A DNA stretch of 64,000 nucleotides from Bacteriovoracaceae bacterium (lineage in GTDB: Bacteria; Bdellovibrionota; Bacteriovoracia; Bacteriovoracales; Bacteriovoracaceae): NCBI GenBank assembly GCA_025210745.1, contig JAOARC010000050.1:124001-188000 (forward strand). The letters are read 5' to 3'. The translations under genes and the position numbers were made by a program. The notes beneath the pieces were generated by a model. It had not been told where the DNA came from, ran no database searches, and saw only the letters and a list, made by a program, of their open reading frames with translations. Below, piece after piece: positions 34,599 through 43,598 of this stretch. Each line of letters opens with the position of its first letter. The first letter of the stretch is position 1.

Positions 34599-37247
34599 CT
34601 ATTTCAGCTCAAACCAATTATTTCCAACATTAACATCAACCCGAAGCGGAATACTAAGATCCATTACACTTTCCATAGATTCTTTAATAATACTCTGTAC
34701 TTTTTCAACTTCATTATCAGGAGCTTCAAAAATCAATTCATCATGTACTTGTAAAATCATCTTTGTTTCTAAATTATTTGAAGTAAGCTTATGATCAATA
34801 TCAATCATTGCCATCTTAATAATATCAGCAGCTGTTCCTTGAATTGGAGTGTTAATAGCCATTCTTTCAGCCATAGCTTTTACTTGTCTGTTTGTTGAAG
34901 AGATATCCTTGATAACTCTTTTTCTTCCGCTAATAGTACTTGTGTAACCATTTTCTTCACACTCTTCTTTTAATGAGTCCAAGTAAACTTTTACACTACT
35001 AAACCTTTCAAAATATTGAGTGATATATTCTTTAGCTTCTTTAGGAGAAATTTTTAGCATTTGAGATAAACCAAATGATGATTGCCCATACATAAGCCCA
35101 AAATTAATCGCCTTAGCATAAGATCTTTGCTCACTTGTTACATCTTCAAAGTCAATATCAAAAACTTGAGATGCAGTTTGAGAGTGAATATCTTCATCAT
35201 TATTAAAAGCATTAACCATCACTTTATCTTTAGATAGATGAGCTAAAATACGAAGTTCAACCTGAGAATAATCAGCTCCAATAAATTGATAACCTTTTTT
35301 AGCAACAAAGCCTTTTCTTAGCATTCTACCATTTTCAGTTTTTACTGGAATATTTTGAAGATTTGGATGATCACTTGATAATCTTCCAGTTGCTGCATTG
35401 GCTTGATTAAAATGTGTTCTAATAACACTATTATCATCAATTAACTCTGGTAGTGTATTTACATAAGTTGATAATAGCTTTCCAATTTCTCTATGCTTAA
35501 TAATTAAAGCCGGTATTTCTGATTCATCCATATCAGCTAATGTTTCTAATACTGATGCATCAGTAGAATAACCTGTTTTAGTCTTTTTGATTACAGGAAG
35601 CTCAAGTGTTTCAAATAATAAAGCTCCTACTTGTTTCGGTGATTTTAAATTTATTTTCTCTCCAGCAACCTCTTCTACTTTTGTTTCTATTTCATTAATT
35701 TGTTCTTCAAATTCTTTTTTTACTTTTTCATAGAAGTTAGTATCTAAATGTATTCCTTCCACTTCCATTTTTGCTAGGATTTCATTTACAGGAGCATCTA
35801 CTTCAGAATAAATATTTAGAAGTTTCTTTTTAGCTAATTCTTTTAAAAGCCAAGGGTATGATCTAAGACCACAGTAAGATCTTTTTGCCATAGCAAATTC
35901 AAACTTTCTAACACTTTCTGGAGCTTCTAAGCTTTCTTTAAGCATTTCCTTTTTACTTAATGCAAACTCATTCATTGTTTCCATACAAATAGAAGCAAGG
36001 TCATGTTTTTTATCAGGATCTAAAATAAAATGAGCTTGAGTTAAATCAAAAAGTTCATTATCAAGATCAATATCATTCTTTTTAGCATGATAATAAAATG
36101 ACTTTGTATTATCTGTAATAATAGTAATATCTTCTATATCAGATAGATCTCTTATAAAATCAGCATAAGGTTTAATTTCATTTAAATAAACAACATAAGT
36201 TTTTTCTGCAGAAGAAATACCTAATACAAATGGCATATCATCATGATAAGTCTGCTCTTTAGCATAAAATGATTCAATAAAAACTTGATCCTCACCTTCT
36301 AAATGGGAGATGATTTCATTATATTTTTTTTCATCTTTAACAACATCATAATTCACTTGAACACTATTATAGCTATTAGATGATCCACTATTTGAATTTT
36401 GAATTTTATTTCTAATACTTTTAAAGTTTAACTCATCTAAATATTCTAAAAAGTCATCATGTGGATCAAGAGTGAATTTTAACTCTTCAGCCTTATATCC
36501 AAGATCAAGGTTCGTTACAATTTGAACTAATTCTTTTGATATATGAGCACCTTCAATATCTTTTTCTAGTGCCGTTCTTGCTCTTTTGTTTGCAATCTCA
36601 TCAATGTTTTCTATTAATTCATCTAGAGTTGGAAATTGAGCAAGCAAAGTAGCAGCTCCTTTTGCACCAATTCCTTTTACACCTGGAATATTATCAGAGC
36701 TATCACCAAGTAAAGATAAGTAATCTACAATTTGCTCTGGATGAACCCCCATTTTTTCAAACACTTCTTTTTTACCATAAATCTTATCTTTCATAGTATC
36801 TAGCATTTTGACTTTATCATTTACAAATTGCATTAAGTCTTTATCACCAGAAGCGATATAAATTTCATCAAAGTCTTTTTCAAATTGAGTTACAACAGAA
36901 CCAATAATATCATCAGCTTCATAGTTTTTAATCGCAATAGCTGGCATTTGCATTTTTTCAATTAAAGTTTCAATAATTGAAAACTGAGGAACTAGCTCTT
37001 CAGGCGGCTCCCCTCTATTTGCTTTATATAATTCATACTTTTCATTTCTAAAAGACCCTCCAGGAAGATCTCTAGCAAGAACTAAGTGAGTTGGCTTATA
37101 TGAGTTTATTAACTTCATAAGCATTGTCATTACACCATATGCAGCATTAACTGGAGTTCCATCTGGTTTATGCATTGGTCTTACAGCATAGAACGCTCTA
37201 AAAATAAAACTACTTATATCTACAACGATAAGTTTTTTTTGTGACAT
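34599..37247 (-). CDS. polA: DNA polymerase I
   Basis: 882 residues (E. coli 928). N-terminal 5' nuclease (1-290; KLIVVDISSFIFRAFYAVRP, SGDKDLMQFV, LLGDSSDNIPGVKGIGAKGA), a middle domain, and family A polymerase with motif A DYSQVELRILAHLS, motif B AKAINFGLMYGQ and motif C QVHDELIFE. In the middle 3'-5' exonuclease domain the metal-binding DxE of Exo I is replaced (VFIESFYAKE) and the Exo III YxxxD is missing, so proofreading is probably lost, as in several other bacterial Pol I. Roles: gap filling, Okazaki-fragment maturation. TTAGGAG ribosome site. Confidence 0.96.
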   Translation of the reverse strand: MSQKKLIVVDISSFIFRAFYAVRPMHKPDGTPVNAAYGVMTMLMKLINSYKPTHLVLARDLPGGSFRNEKYELYKANRGEPPEELVPQFSIIETLIEKMQMPAIAIKNYEADDIIGSVVTQFEKDFDEIYIASGDKDLMQFVNDKVKMLDTMKDKIYGKKEVFEKMGVHPEQIVDYLSLLGDSSDNIPGVKGIGAKGAATLLAQFPTLDELIENIDEIANKRARTALEKDIEGAHISKELVQIVTNLDLGYKAEELKFTLDPHDDFLEYLDELNFKSIRNKIQNSNSGSSNSYNSVQVNYDVVKDEKKYNEIISHLEGEDQVFIESFYAKEQTYHDDMPFVLGISSAEKTYVVYLNEIKPYADFIRDLSDIEDITIITDNTKSFYYHAKKNDIDLDNELFDLTQAHFILDPDKKHDLASICMETMNEFALSKKEMLKESLEAPESVRKFEFAMAKRSYCGLRSYPWLLKELAKKKLLNIYSEVDAPVNEILAKMEVEGIHLDTNFYEKVKKEFEEQINEIETKVEEVAGEKINLKSPKQVGALLFETLELPVIKKTKTGYSTDASVLETLADMDESEIPALIIKHREIGKLLSTYVNTLPELIDDNSVIRTHFNQANAATGRLSSDHPNLQNIPVKTENGRMLRKGFVAKKGYQFIGADYSQVELRILAHLSKDKVMVNAFNNDEDIHSQTASQVFDIDFEDVTSEQRSYAKAINFGLMYGQSSFGLSQMLKISPKEAKEYITQYFERFSSVKVYLDSLKEECEENGYTSTISGRKRVIKDISSTNRQVKAMAERMAINTPIQGTAADIIKMAMIDIDHKLTSNNLETKMILQVHDELIFEAPDNEVEKVQSIIKESMESVMDLSIPLRVDVNVGNNWFELK

Positions 37248-37273
37248 GTATCTCTCCTAAATTTGGAGTTATA

Positions 37274-37792
37274 CTAGCATTTTGTACGGTTACATGGCGA
37301 CATATTTTTTGATGAATCAAACCAAGATTCTTTATGTTTTTGAAGGTCTACTCTATTTGGATCATCACCTATAACAGTTGTATCGGCCATTACATCCCCC
37401 CATCTATGCCCAGAGTCAAGCTTGAATAACAAATAGAGCTCAATAATAATTAAAGCCGTAAAAAAAATTGAAAATATCCATCCCCAAAAAGGAATTATAG
37501 CAAAAAATACAGGGATTATAATAGGTAGATTTCTCACAATTGATTGTTTAACAGAGCATGGCTTACCGTCTTTTAAGGAAACTACCTGAAAACCCATTAT
37601 TTTCTTTCCTACAGACTGCCCATTTTGAAGGTAATCACTAATCCCGATATAAAAAATCGCCAGTAGTATTCCAAATGGATAAAAAATCAATGAAACAATT
37701 AATACAATAAATAAATCTATTGCCTTTGCAATAATTCTTGCAAGTCTTGCAACTCTTTTACCTGAATTTAAAATATATTTTCTTGTATCCAT
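37274..37792 (-). CDS. RDD-family membrane protein
   Basis: 172 residues with three membrane segments and the RDD-type opening RLARIIAKAIDLFIVLIVSL (Arg-Asp positions) plus NGQSVGKKIMGFQVV. The family is of uncertain function, sometimes linked to ion or compatible-solute handling. It lies 26 bases upstream of polA on the same strand and is divergent from trxA. The C-terminal tail (NMSPCNRTKC) has two cysteines, which is not typical. Confidence 0.82.
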   Translation of the reverse strand: MDTRKYILNSGKRVARLARIIAKAIDLFIVLIVSLIFYPFGILLAIFYIGISDYLQNGQSVGKKIMGFQVVSLKDGKPCSVKQSIVRNLPIIIPVFFAIIPFWGWIFSIFFTALIIIELYLLFKLDSGHRWGDVMADTTVIGDDPNRVDLQKHKESWFDSSKNMSPCNRTKC

Positions 37793-37931
37793 AAACTTAT
37801 TTTATACAAAATTCTAGATATTTAGAAGGTGATTGATTTTACCTATGACGCGATAGTTAATAATGATATCTAAATAACTATTTAAATTACAATTATTATG
37901 CTAAGTTATTTAGGAAAATGAAGGAGAATTT

Positions 37932-38255
37932 ATGGGAAACTTAACAAATATTACAAATGAAAACTTTGAATCAGAAGTGCTTAATTCAGACAGGCCAGTT
38001 CTAGTTGATTTTTGGGCTGAATGGTGTGGACCATGTAAAGCTCTTGCTCCAATCCTTGACGAGGTAGCAACTGAAGTAAACGAAGGTGCTAAAGTTGTAA
38101 AAGTTAATGTTGATGAAGCAGGAGAACTAGCTCAAAAATATGGTATCAGAGGTATTCCAACAATGATCTTTTTTAAAGGTGGAGAAGTTAAAAGTACTTT
38201 AGTTGGTAATCAACCAAAAGCTGAAATCTTAAAAAATATTAAGGATCTTATTTAG
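37932..38255 (+). CDS. trxA: Thioredoxin
   Basis: 107 residues, canonical length. Active site WAEWCGPCKA, cis-Pro loop IRGIPTMIFF. Cytoplasmic disulfide reductase, likely the reductant for the peroxiredoxin at 32809. GAAGGAGAA ribosome site. Its TAG stop shares a base with the GTG start of gmhA (TAGTG), so the two are coupled. Confidence 0.97.
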   Translation: MGNLTNITNENFESEVLNSDRPVLVDFWAEWCGPCKALAPILDEVATEVNEGAKVVKVNVDEAGELAQKYGIRGIPTMIFFKGGEVKSTLVGNQPKAEILKNIKDLI

Positions 38256-38836
38256 TGAGTTATATTTTAAGCTCACTAAATGAAGCGCAAAATACTCTTA
38301 ACAACTTTATAGCTAACGAAGATAATATTAAGCTTATAGAAAATGCTATTGATTACTTTGTTTGCTCTGTTAAAAAAGATGGACGAATTCTAGCATGTGG
38401 CAATGGGGGATCTATGTGCGACTCTATGCATTTTGTAGAGGAGCTTACTGGTCGATATAGAAAAGATAGAGACCCTATAAGTGCTATGAGTATGGGAGAT
38501 CCTGGCCACCTAACTTGTGTAGCTAATGATTACGGGTACAAGCACGTTTTTGACCGATATGTTCAGGCATGGGGAAGAAATGGAGATACCCTACTAGCGA
38601 TCTCAACTTCAGGTAATTCTGAAAATGTTATCTTAGCTACTGAGATGGCCAAGAAAAAAGGAATGAACGTTGTGGGTCTTTTAGGAAAAGATGGTGGAAA
38701 ACTAAAAGATATGGTGGATGTTCCTATCATTGTAGACTGCAAAGTCACAGATCGAATCCAAGAGATTCATATCAAATTAATTCATATCTTCATCGAAGGC
38801 ATTGAAAGACAAATTGTACCCGAGCACTACGCTTAA
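38255..38836 (+). CDS. gmhA: Phosphoheptose isomerase (sedoheptulose-7-phosphate isomerase)
   Basis: 193 residues, SIS domain. LACGNGGSMCDSMHFVEELTGR and ISTSGNSENVI are the sugar-phosphate loops; HLTCVANDYGYKHVF and the C-terminal His in EIHIKLIHIFIEGIER supply active-site residues. First step of ADP-heptose synthesis for LPS inner core. GTG start. Other heptose genes (hldE, gmhB) are not in the window. Confidence 0.93.
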   Translation: MSYILSSLNEAQNTLNNFIANEDNIKLIENAIDYFVCSVKKDGRILACGNGGSMCDSMHFVEELTGRYRKDRDPISAMSMGDPGHLTCVANDYGYKHVFDRYVQAWGRNGDTLLAISTSGNSENVILATEMAKKKGMNVVGLLGKDGGKLKDMVDVPIIVDCKVTDRIQEIHIKLIHIFIEGIERQIVPEHYA

Positions 38837-38972
38837 GTTTTAATATAGCAAAGTTTTTAGCTTAGGTTTTATTTTGCTACTGGGCAATATTTATCACTTA
38901 CAACTAATTGATTTTTCATTTAAAATATAACAATAAGCAAAAATATTTTTTAGTTAAATATAAGGAGTTGTA

Positions 38973-39614
38973 ATGGATTTTATTAATCAAATCACAGGGT
39001 TTATTCAAGGTGGTGGTGTCTTCATGTATATCATCTTAGTTGTCTGGGGAATTGGTCTAGCAATTGCTCTAGAAAGATTTAGTAAATTATCAAAAACTTA
39101 TGATGTTGATGGACCATCTTTTATGAATGAAATTCAAAGATACGTTCTATCTAATGATATACAAGGAGCAATTAGAGTGTGTTCTGGATCAGTAGCTGCT
39201 TTAGCAAAGGTTCTAAAGAGTGGCTTAAAAAGATCAAAGCAAAGCGCCCATCAAATTCAAAATGCATTAGATGCAACAGCATTAGAAGTTGTACCTAAGG
39301 TAGAACACAGGTTAAACTATCTACAATTAATCGCAAATATTTCAACATTATTAGGACTACTAGGAACAATTCAAGGTCTTATTCTTACCTTTTCAGCTGT
39401 TGCCGATGTTGACCCTGCTCAAAAAGCAGAATTACTTGCCGCAGGTATTTCTAAGGCCATGAACACAACAGCACTTGGTCTAATCAGTGCTATTACAATT
39501 ATGGTTATTCATGCTTTTCTATCAGGTAAGTCTGAAAAAATTATTAATGAAATTGATGAGTTCAGTGTAAAGCTTTTAGATTTACTTGGAACAAAAGAGG
39601 AAATTGAAAAGTAA
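38973..39614 (+). CDS. aglR: Gliding motor proton channel, MotA/TolQ/ExbB family (AglR-like)
   Basis: 213 residues. Three membrane segments (about 15-37, 115-140, 155-180) and the MotA_ExbB core: NYLQLIANISTLLGLLGTIQ and AISKAMNTTALGLISAIT, the two helices lining the proton path. First of a three-gene operon with two TolR-like partners, the same 1+2 make-up as AglR-AglQ-AglS of the Myxococcus gliding motor. The facing gene set (Glt-like) supports that reading over TolQ; no TolA/B/Pal is nearby. AAGGAG ribosome site. Symbol by analogy. Confidence 0.85.
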   Translation: MDFINQITGFIQGGGVFMYIILVVWGIGLAIALERFSKLSKTYDVDGPSFMNEIQRYVLSNDIQGAIRVCSGSVAALAKVLKSGLKRSKQSAHQIQNALDATALEVVPKVEHRLNYLQLIANISTLLGLLGTIQGLILTFSAVADVDPAQKAELLAAGISKAMNTTALGLISAITIMVIHAFLSGKSEKIINEIDEFSVKLLDLLGTKEEIEK

Positions 39615-39623
39615 GGCCTATAG

Positions 39624-40157
39624 ATGAGTTATAGATTACCAACAAGAAGAAAAGTAAAAAAAGCACAAGGTGGTTTAAACCTTGTGCCTATTTTAGATGC
39701 AATCTTTATTTTAATTTTCTTCTTATTAATGTCAGCACAATTTGTAAAAATCTTTGAAATTGGAAGTGATGTACCAATCGTTTCAAACACACCTCCTCCT
39801 AAAACAAAGAAGAAGCCACTTAATTTAACACTTAAAATTAGGAAGTCTGGCTTATTATTAACAACAGGTTTAAATCAAAGAGTTTATACAAATATAAAAA
39901 AGACAAAAGAAGGTGAGTACGATCTTCTAAGACTTCATGACGTTCTTATTTCTCTTAAAAAGAAGTATAAGCATGAAGAAACAATTGTATTTGAACCTCA
40001 AGTAGATTTAACATACGAAGAGATTGTAAAAATTATGGATGCCGTTAGATTATTAAAGAAAACAGATGATTCCATATTCACTAAAGATAAAGATGGTATT
40101 GATATTCAACTTAAAACATTATTTCACAAGATAATGTTTGGAAACTTAATGAGTTAA
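39624..40157 (+). CDS. TolR/ExbD-like motor subunit 1 (AglQ/AglS-like)
   Basis: 177 residues. Short basic cytoplasmic N-terminus, a single membrane helix with the essential Asp at its start (NLVPILDAIFILIFFLLMSA), then a periplasmic domain ending in a TolR-type fold (YEEIVKIMDAVRLLK). Proton flow through the AglR-like channel would act on this Asp and move the periplasmic part. Nine bases after the AglR-like gene. Confidence 0.85.
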   Translation: MSYRLPTRRKVKKAQGGLNLVPILDAIFILIFFLLMSAQFVKIFEIGSDVPIVSNTPPPKTKKKPLNLTLKIRKSGLLLTTGLNQRVYTNIKKTKEGEYDLLRLHDVLISLKKKYKHEETIVFEPQVDLTYEEIVKIMDAVRLLKKTDDSIFTKDKDGIDIQLKTLFHKIMFGNLMS

Positions 40158-40160
40158 TTT

Positions 40161-40676
40161 ATGTCTAGAGCGCGATCAATAAGATTTAAAAAAAGAAGAA
40201 ATAAAAAAGGTTTTTTAGAAATAGATATCACTTCCCTCTTAGATATCTTAGTTATTCTCCTTATATTTTTAATAAAAAGTTATAATTCATCAGGGGTCAC
40301 TTTAAATGTACCAAAAGGTATTGAACTCCCCAATTCACAATCCGATTCAATAAATACACCTGGTGTCTTAATACAGGTTTCCAAAGATACCATTTGGGTT
40401 GACTCAAAGACTGTATTAGATACACAAACTCTACCAAAAGTAATTTACGATCAAGGAGGAAGAAGAATCGTTCCCCTTTACAACGAATTAGTTAAGAAAA
40501 AAGAAGAAATTAAGTTGCTTCAAAAACAAACAAAAGAAGCAAAAAAATTTAGTGGTATTGCTAATTTAGTCGTAGATAAATCATTAAAGTATTCCTATGT
40601 AAAAAAAGTTATGTTCACAGCAGCAGCTGCTGGATTTAAGGAATATAAATTCGTCGTTTTAGGTGTTGAGCAGTAG
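40161..40676 (+). CDS. TolR/ExbD-like motor subunit 2 (AglQ/AglS-like)
   Basis: 171 residues. Strongly basic N-terminus, one helix with Asp residues at its start (EIDITSLLDILVILLIFLIK), and a periplasmic TolR-like domain with an extra helical insert of charged residues (LVKKKEEIKLLQKQTKEAKK) near 110-130. Second TolR-type subunit, three bases after the first; having two distinct TolR subunits is a trait of the Agl motor. A hairpin lies 15 bases after the stop. Confidence 0.84.
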   Translation: MSRARSIRFKKRRNKKGFLEIDITSLLDILVILLIFLIKSYNSSGVTLNVPKGIELPNSQSDSINTPGVLIQVSKDTIWVDSKTVLDTQTLPKVIYDQGGRRIVPLYNELVKKKEEIKLLQKQTKEAKKFSGIANLVVDKSLKYSYVKKVMFTAAAAGFKEYKFVVLGVEQ

Positions 40677-40691
40677 TTAAAATGAGTATAG

Positions 40692-40713
40692 GCTGATATA
40701 CCAAAATATCAGC
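40692..40713. terminator. Hairpin between convergent motor and Glt-like operons
   Basis: Eight-base-pair perfect stem GCTGATAT/ATATCAGC with a six-base loop, 15 bases after the last motor gene. No clean T-run follows on either strand, so it could be a weak bidirectional terminator or an RNA-end stabiliser. Confidence 0.45.
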
Positions 40714-40869
40714 TTAGACACTAAAAGAACGAGTGCAATGCTTGAATAAAACAAAATCAATTTGTTCATATAAACCCACAATACAATGTCCCCCTCATTA
40801 TAAAATACTTATAAATACTATGAAGTCAAAAGTGCATTTTGGCCCTATAGGTCCCTAAGATGTAAGAAT

Positions 40870-41253
40870 TTAATTAAACTCTATTGGAAATTGAATCCAA
40901 GTTGATTGTGAAAGAATCAAAGACTTAAAGTTATAGCTCCATAGCTGTTGCTCAATACACATCTTTAAAGATGTAGGAAAGCCTTTTTGTCTTTTTATAG
41001 TAACTCCTTTGACTCTTCCCATCTTAGTCACTGATAGATTTACACAAGCTTTTAGATTCTTACTTTTATCTTTTTCAAATTTTAAAAAATTTTTATAACA
41101 ATTTAAAAAGTCTTTAGACCTCGAAGACAAATTCATTAAAATAGCTCTTTGATCAACTCGATCCGAAAAAGTCTTACAGCTATAAACATTACTTTTTTTA
41201 TCTGAAGAACAAGAAGCTAATAATAATAAAATAAAACTATAACGAATTAACAT
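40870..41253 (-). CDS. Small lipoprotein with AgmX/TonB-C-like domain
   Basis: 127 residues. Lipobox LLASCSSDKK, then one domain with VNLSVTKMGRVKGVTIKR and a following Cys in LKMCIEQQLW. The pattern Cys ... (hydrophobic strand)-x-G-x-V ... Cys-x-x-x-(L) is the same as in the C-terminus of the 665-residue FHA protein and in the neighbouring 117-residue lipoprotein. Anchored in a membrane facing the periplasm. Last gene of the leftward Glt-like operon; its start lies 17 bases inside the previous gene. Role unknown, probably a structural part of the machine. Confidence 0.75.
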   Translation of the reverse strand: MLIRYSFILLLLASCSSDKKSNVYSCKTFSDRVDQRAILMNLSSRSKDFLNCYKNFLKFEKDKSKNLKACVNLSVTKMGRVKGVTIKRQKGFPTSLKMCIEQQLWSYNFKSLILSQSTWIQFPIEFN

Positions 41254-41590
41254 AAAATGATTGAATTAACCTTATCGCTTTGTAATCTTTAGGTGGATGA
41301 AATTTAAACTTTTTCAAAACTTTATTCATACAGATATTTACTCCATAACTCATTAAAGGAGTCGATTTCATTTTTATCTTTTCAACTCTACCCATTTTAT
41401 TTATTAAAAAATTTACCTTAGTATAATATTTAACTGTTTTATCTTTTAAGAGTCTTTCGGAACTACAGAATTTCAAATCATTATAGTAATAATTAATCAG
41501 TTTTTTTAATCCTTCCTGCGAAGCCTCAAACTTTTTTGGCTCTATTAAAGCACATGAGCTCAAAACAAGGATAATAAGAATTCTTATCAT
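41237..41590 (-). CDS. Small lipoprotein with AgmX/TonB-C-like domain
   Basis: 117 residues. Lipobox VLSSCALIEP, then FCSSERLL, VNFLINKMGRVEKIKMKS, and VNICMNKVLKKFKFHPP: the two cysteines and Gly-Arg-Val turn line up with the C-terminal domain of the upstream FHA protein. It overlaps that gene's stop by one base. Weak sequence similarity with the next lipoprotein suggests tandem duplication of a stand-alone domain. Confidence 0.75.
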   Translation of the reverse strand: MIRILIILVLSSCALIEPKKFEASQEGLKKLINYYYNDLKFCSSERLLKDKTVKYYTKVNFLINKMGRVEKIKMKSTPLMSYGVNICMNKVLKKFKFHPPKDYKAIRLIQSFYVNSL

Positions 41591-43587
41591 TATAGTCTTT
41601 TAGGATAAAAGTTAAATGGCTGATTAACATCAACCGTTCCTCCTCCCATAGGCCTTGGAAACTTTATTCCTTTAAGAACTCTTACAACACATCCTCTAAC
41701 ATTTGATGGTAAAGTACTACTTTTTACTCCAGCCTTAGAAACATGCCCTGAAGCTCCAATTGTAAACTGTAAACCTACTGTTCCACTTATATTAGATCCA
41801 ACGGATTTATCTAATTCTTTTTGATAACAATATCTAAACTGTGGTAAATGCTCTCTTAAGATTCTTCTAATAACATCGGGGTCCATAGAACCAAGAACAA
41901 CTGTCTCACTTGGAATACCTGCTACATATGTTCCTTTATTAGTTGATAGTCCCTCTGTTCCTTTAGATTCTGCTAGCTTTCCTGAAGCTGATCCTGTTAA
42001 AGATCCTACTTCAGTACCAACATTTGCCTTTTTTACATTTGTAGCAACTCCTCCACCAATACTAGCTCCAGTTAAAGATGTATTAGAGGATGTATTCGCT
42101 GTTGCTCCTTTAAGACTTCCACCCTTGGCTTGAATTGCAGAAACTGTTGATTTAAAATCAAATGACTTATAAACGTCAATAGTCCCTTTATTTTTTGAAG
42201 GTCTTGTCGCTTTTCTAGTAGAAGCTGTTTTTGTGCTTTTCTTTGCTGCTGAAGCTGTTTTTAACTTATTCTTATTAGGTGATTTTTTAGCAGGATTTTT
42301 AACTCGCTTAACCTTCTGAACTGTTTTTGCCTTTTTTGTACCTGATTTTTTGGTATTATTTTTCTTCACCTCTGTTGTTTTTGGCTTAGAAGCCTTAGGC
42401 TTAGTTTTTTTCTTTGTAACTTTATTTTTAGTTTTTTGTTTCTTAGGAGGTGCTTTTTTCGTTTTTTCAACAGTTTTATTCTTTGAAACTTTCAAAACCT
42501 GTTTATATAAAATTCGAGCTATCCTCTCTGGATCTTTTTCCTTTTCTTTTTCCGGTGTCGGCCATAAAAGAATAAGAGCAAAAAGAAGAATGAGAATACC
42601 TAATACTGAAGAAATATATTTCCATAAAACTTTATCTCTTTTAAAAAATGGAGGAGGAGTAACTTTTGGTGGCGAAGGAGCTCTTCTTACATAAATTTCT
42701 AATGCTCCATTTTCGAGTCTTAAAATATCATCATTTTTAAGATTAAAGCGATCTTGACTAGATACTTCTAAACCATTATCGCCAACAATAGATGCCTCAT
42801 AATTATGTAAATTATAAACAATATAGTTTCCATTATTAATTTCAACAAAATCAACCTGTTCAGTTTTACCTAGATAAGCAAACTCTATTTGATCTTTTGT
42901 AGGGTTAGCACCTACTATTTTATAAACTCCATTTTTTTCAGGAATATAATCGACTGAAAAGACCTTATCATTAAATAAAATAATAACTTCAACTGCTTGT
43001 TTTGAATGTTCATATTTGAAAATTGGATATATTTCATTTGCATCCTCAAAAATATACTCTGACACATCTGCATTTTTATCTTCAGAAAGAGGAAATGCAA
43101 TATACGGAATATCTTCATTATCATCTTTTTTAGAGTCTCGTAGTGCTTCAACGGGAATATTTTTTTCTTTTGTAGATGGAACTTCTTTGGGTAATGAAAT
43201 ATCATTAATTGGAGCTGCTTGTCCATTAACAGGGTTTAAAACTTCTAAAGGTATATCATTTGATTGAGTTGTATACTTTTCTAAAATAAAGTCTACATTT
43301 GCAAATCTAATCTCATCGCCAACAGATAACTCAGCAACAACAACTTTTTTGCCATTAATAAAAGTTCCGTTTTTTGAGTTCATATCAAAAACTTTGGCTC
43401 TTCCATTTTGAACTTCAACAACTGCATGAACAGATGAAACGTTTGAATCATCAATATAAAGCTCACAACTTTGAGCCCTTCCCACAAGGACTCTTCCATT
43501 ACTCAAAATATTTCCCTTAACACCAACATTCGATTTAGGAGTAAGCTTTAAAATAATTCTTTCTAAATTTGAATCTAAATTACTCAT
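41590..43587 (-). CDS. FHA-transmembrane-AgmX/TonB-C protein (GltG-like)
   Basis: 665 residues. Cytoplasmic FHA domain at about 20-95 (GRAQSCELYIDDSNVSSVHA, NSKNGTFINGKK: phospho-Thr-binding Arg, Ser, His and Asn present). A second beta-rich, FHA-like stretch without these residues lies at 200-310. One membrane helix is at about 322-345 (SSVLGILILLFALILLW). A Lys/Thr/Ala-rich periplasmic linker follows at 360-475, then a Gly/Ser-rich stretch, and an AgmX/PglI-type TonB-C-like domain at about 565-665 (FRYCYQKELD, GLQFTIGASGHVSKAGV, PFNFYPKRL). This is the order seen in Myxococcus GltG. It should couple the motor to outer-membrane parts, with FHA sensing Thr phosphorylation. Confidence 0.86.
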   Translation of the reverse strand: MSNLDSNLERIILKLTPKSNVGVKGNILSNGRVLVGRAQSCELYIDDSNVSSVHAVVEVQNGRAKVFDMNSKNGTFINGKKVVVAELSVGDEIRFANVDFILEKYTTQSNDIPLEVLNPVNGQAAPINDISLPKEVPSTKEKNIPVEALRDSKKDDNEDIPYIAFPLSEDKNADVSEYIFEDANEIYPIFKYEHSKQAVEVIILFNDKVFSVDYIPEKNGVYKIVGANPTKDQIEFAYLGKTEQVDFVEINNGNYIVYNLHNYEASIVGDNGLEVSSQDRFNLKNDDILRLENGALEIYVRRAPSPPKVTPPPFFKRDKVLWKYISSVLGILILLFALILLWPTPEKEKEKDPERIARILYKQVLKVSKNKTVEKTKKAPPKKQKTKNKVTKKKTKPKASKPKTTEVKKNNTKKSGTKKAKTVQKVKRVKNPAKKSPNKNKLKTASAAKKSTKTASTRKATRPSKNKGTIDVYKSFDFKSTVSAIQAKGGSLKGATANTSSNTSLTGASIGGGVATNVKKANVGTEVGSLTGSASGKLAESKGTEGLSTNKGTYVAGIPSETVVLGSMDPDVIRRILREHLPQFRYCYQKELDKSVGSNISGTVGLQFTIGASGHVSKAGVKSSTLPSNVRGCVVRVLKGIKFPRPMGGGTVDVNQPFNFYPKRL

Positions 43588-43598
43588 TTTAATATACC

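Noticed and set aside
38973-40676. Tol-Pal or ExbBD-TonB uptake system
   Set aside because: There are two TolR subunits and no tolA, tolB, pal or tonB receptor genes; the facing genes are Glt-like.
42350-42694. Plus-strand frame of 114 codons opposite the FHA protein
   Set aside because: It is the complement of the Lys/Thr-rich linker codons, giving an artificial Phe/Leu/Val-rich sequence; the minus-strand gene has domain evidence.
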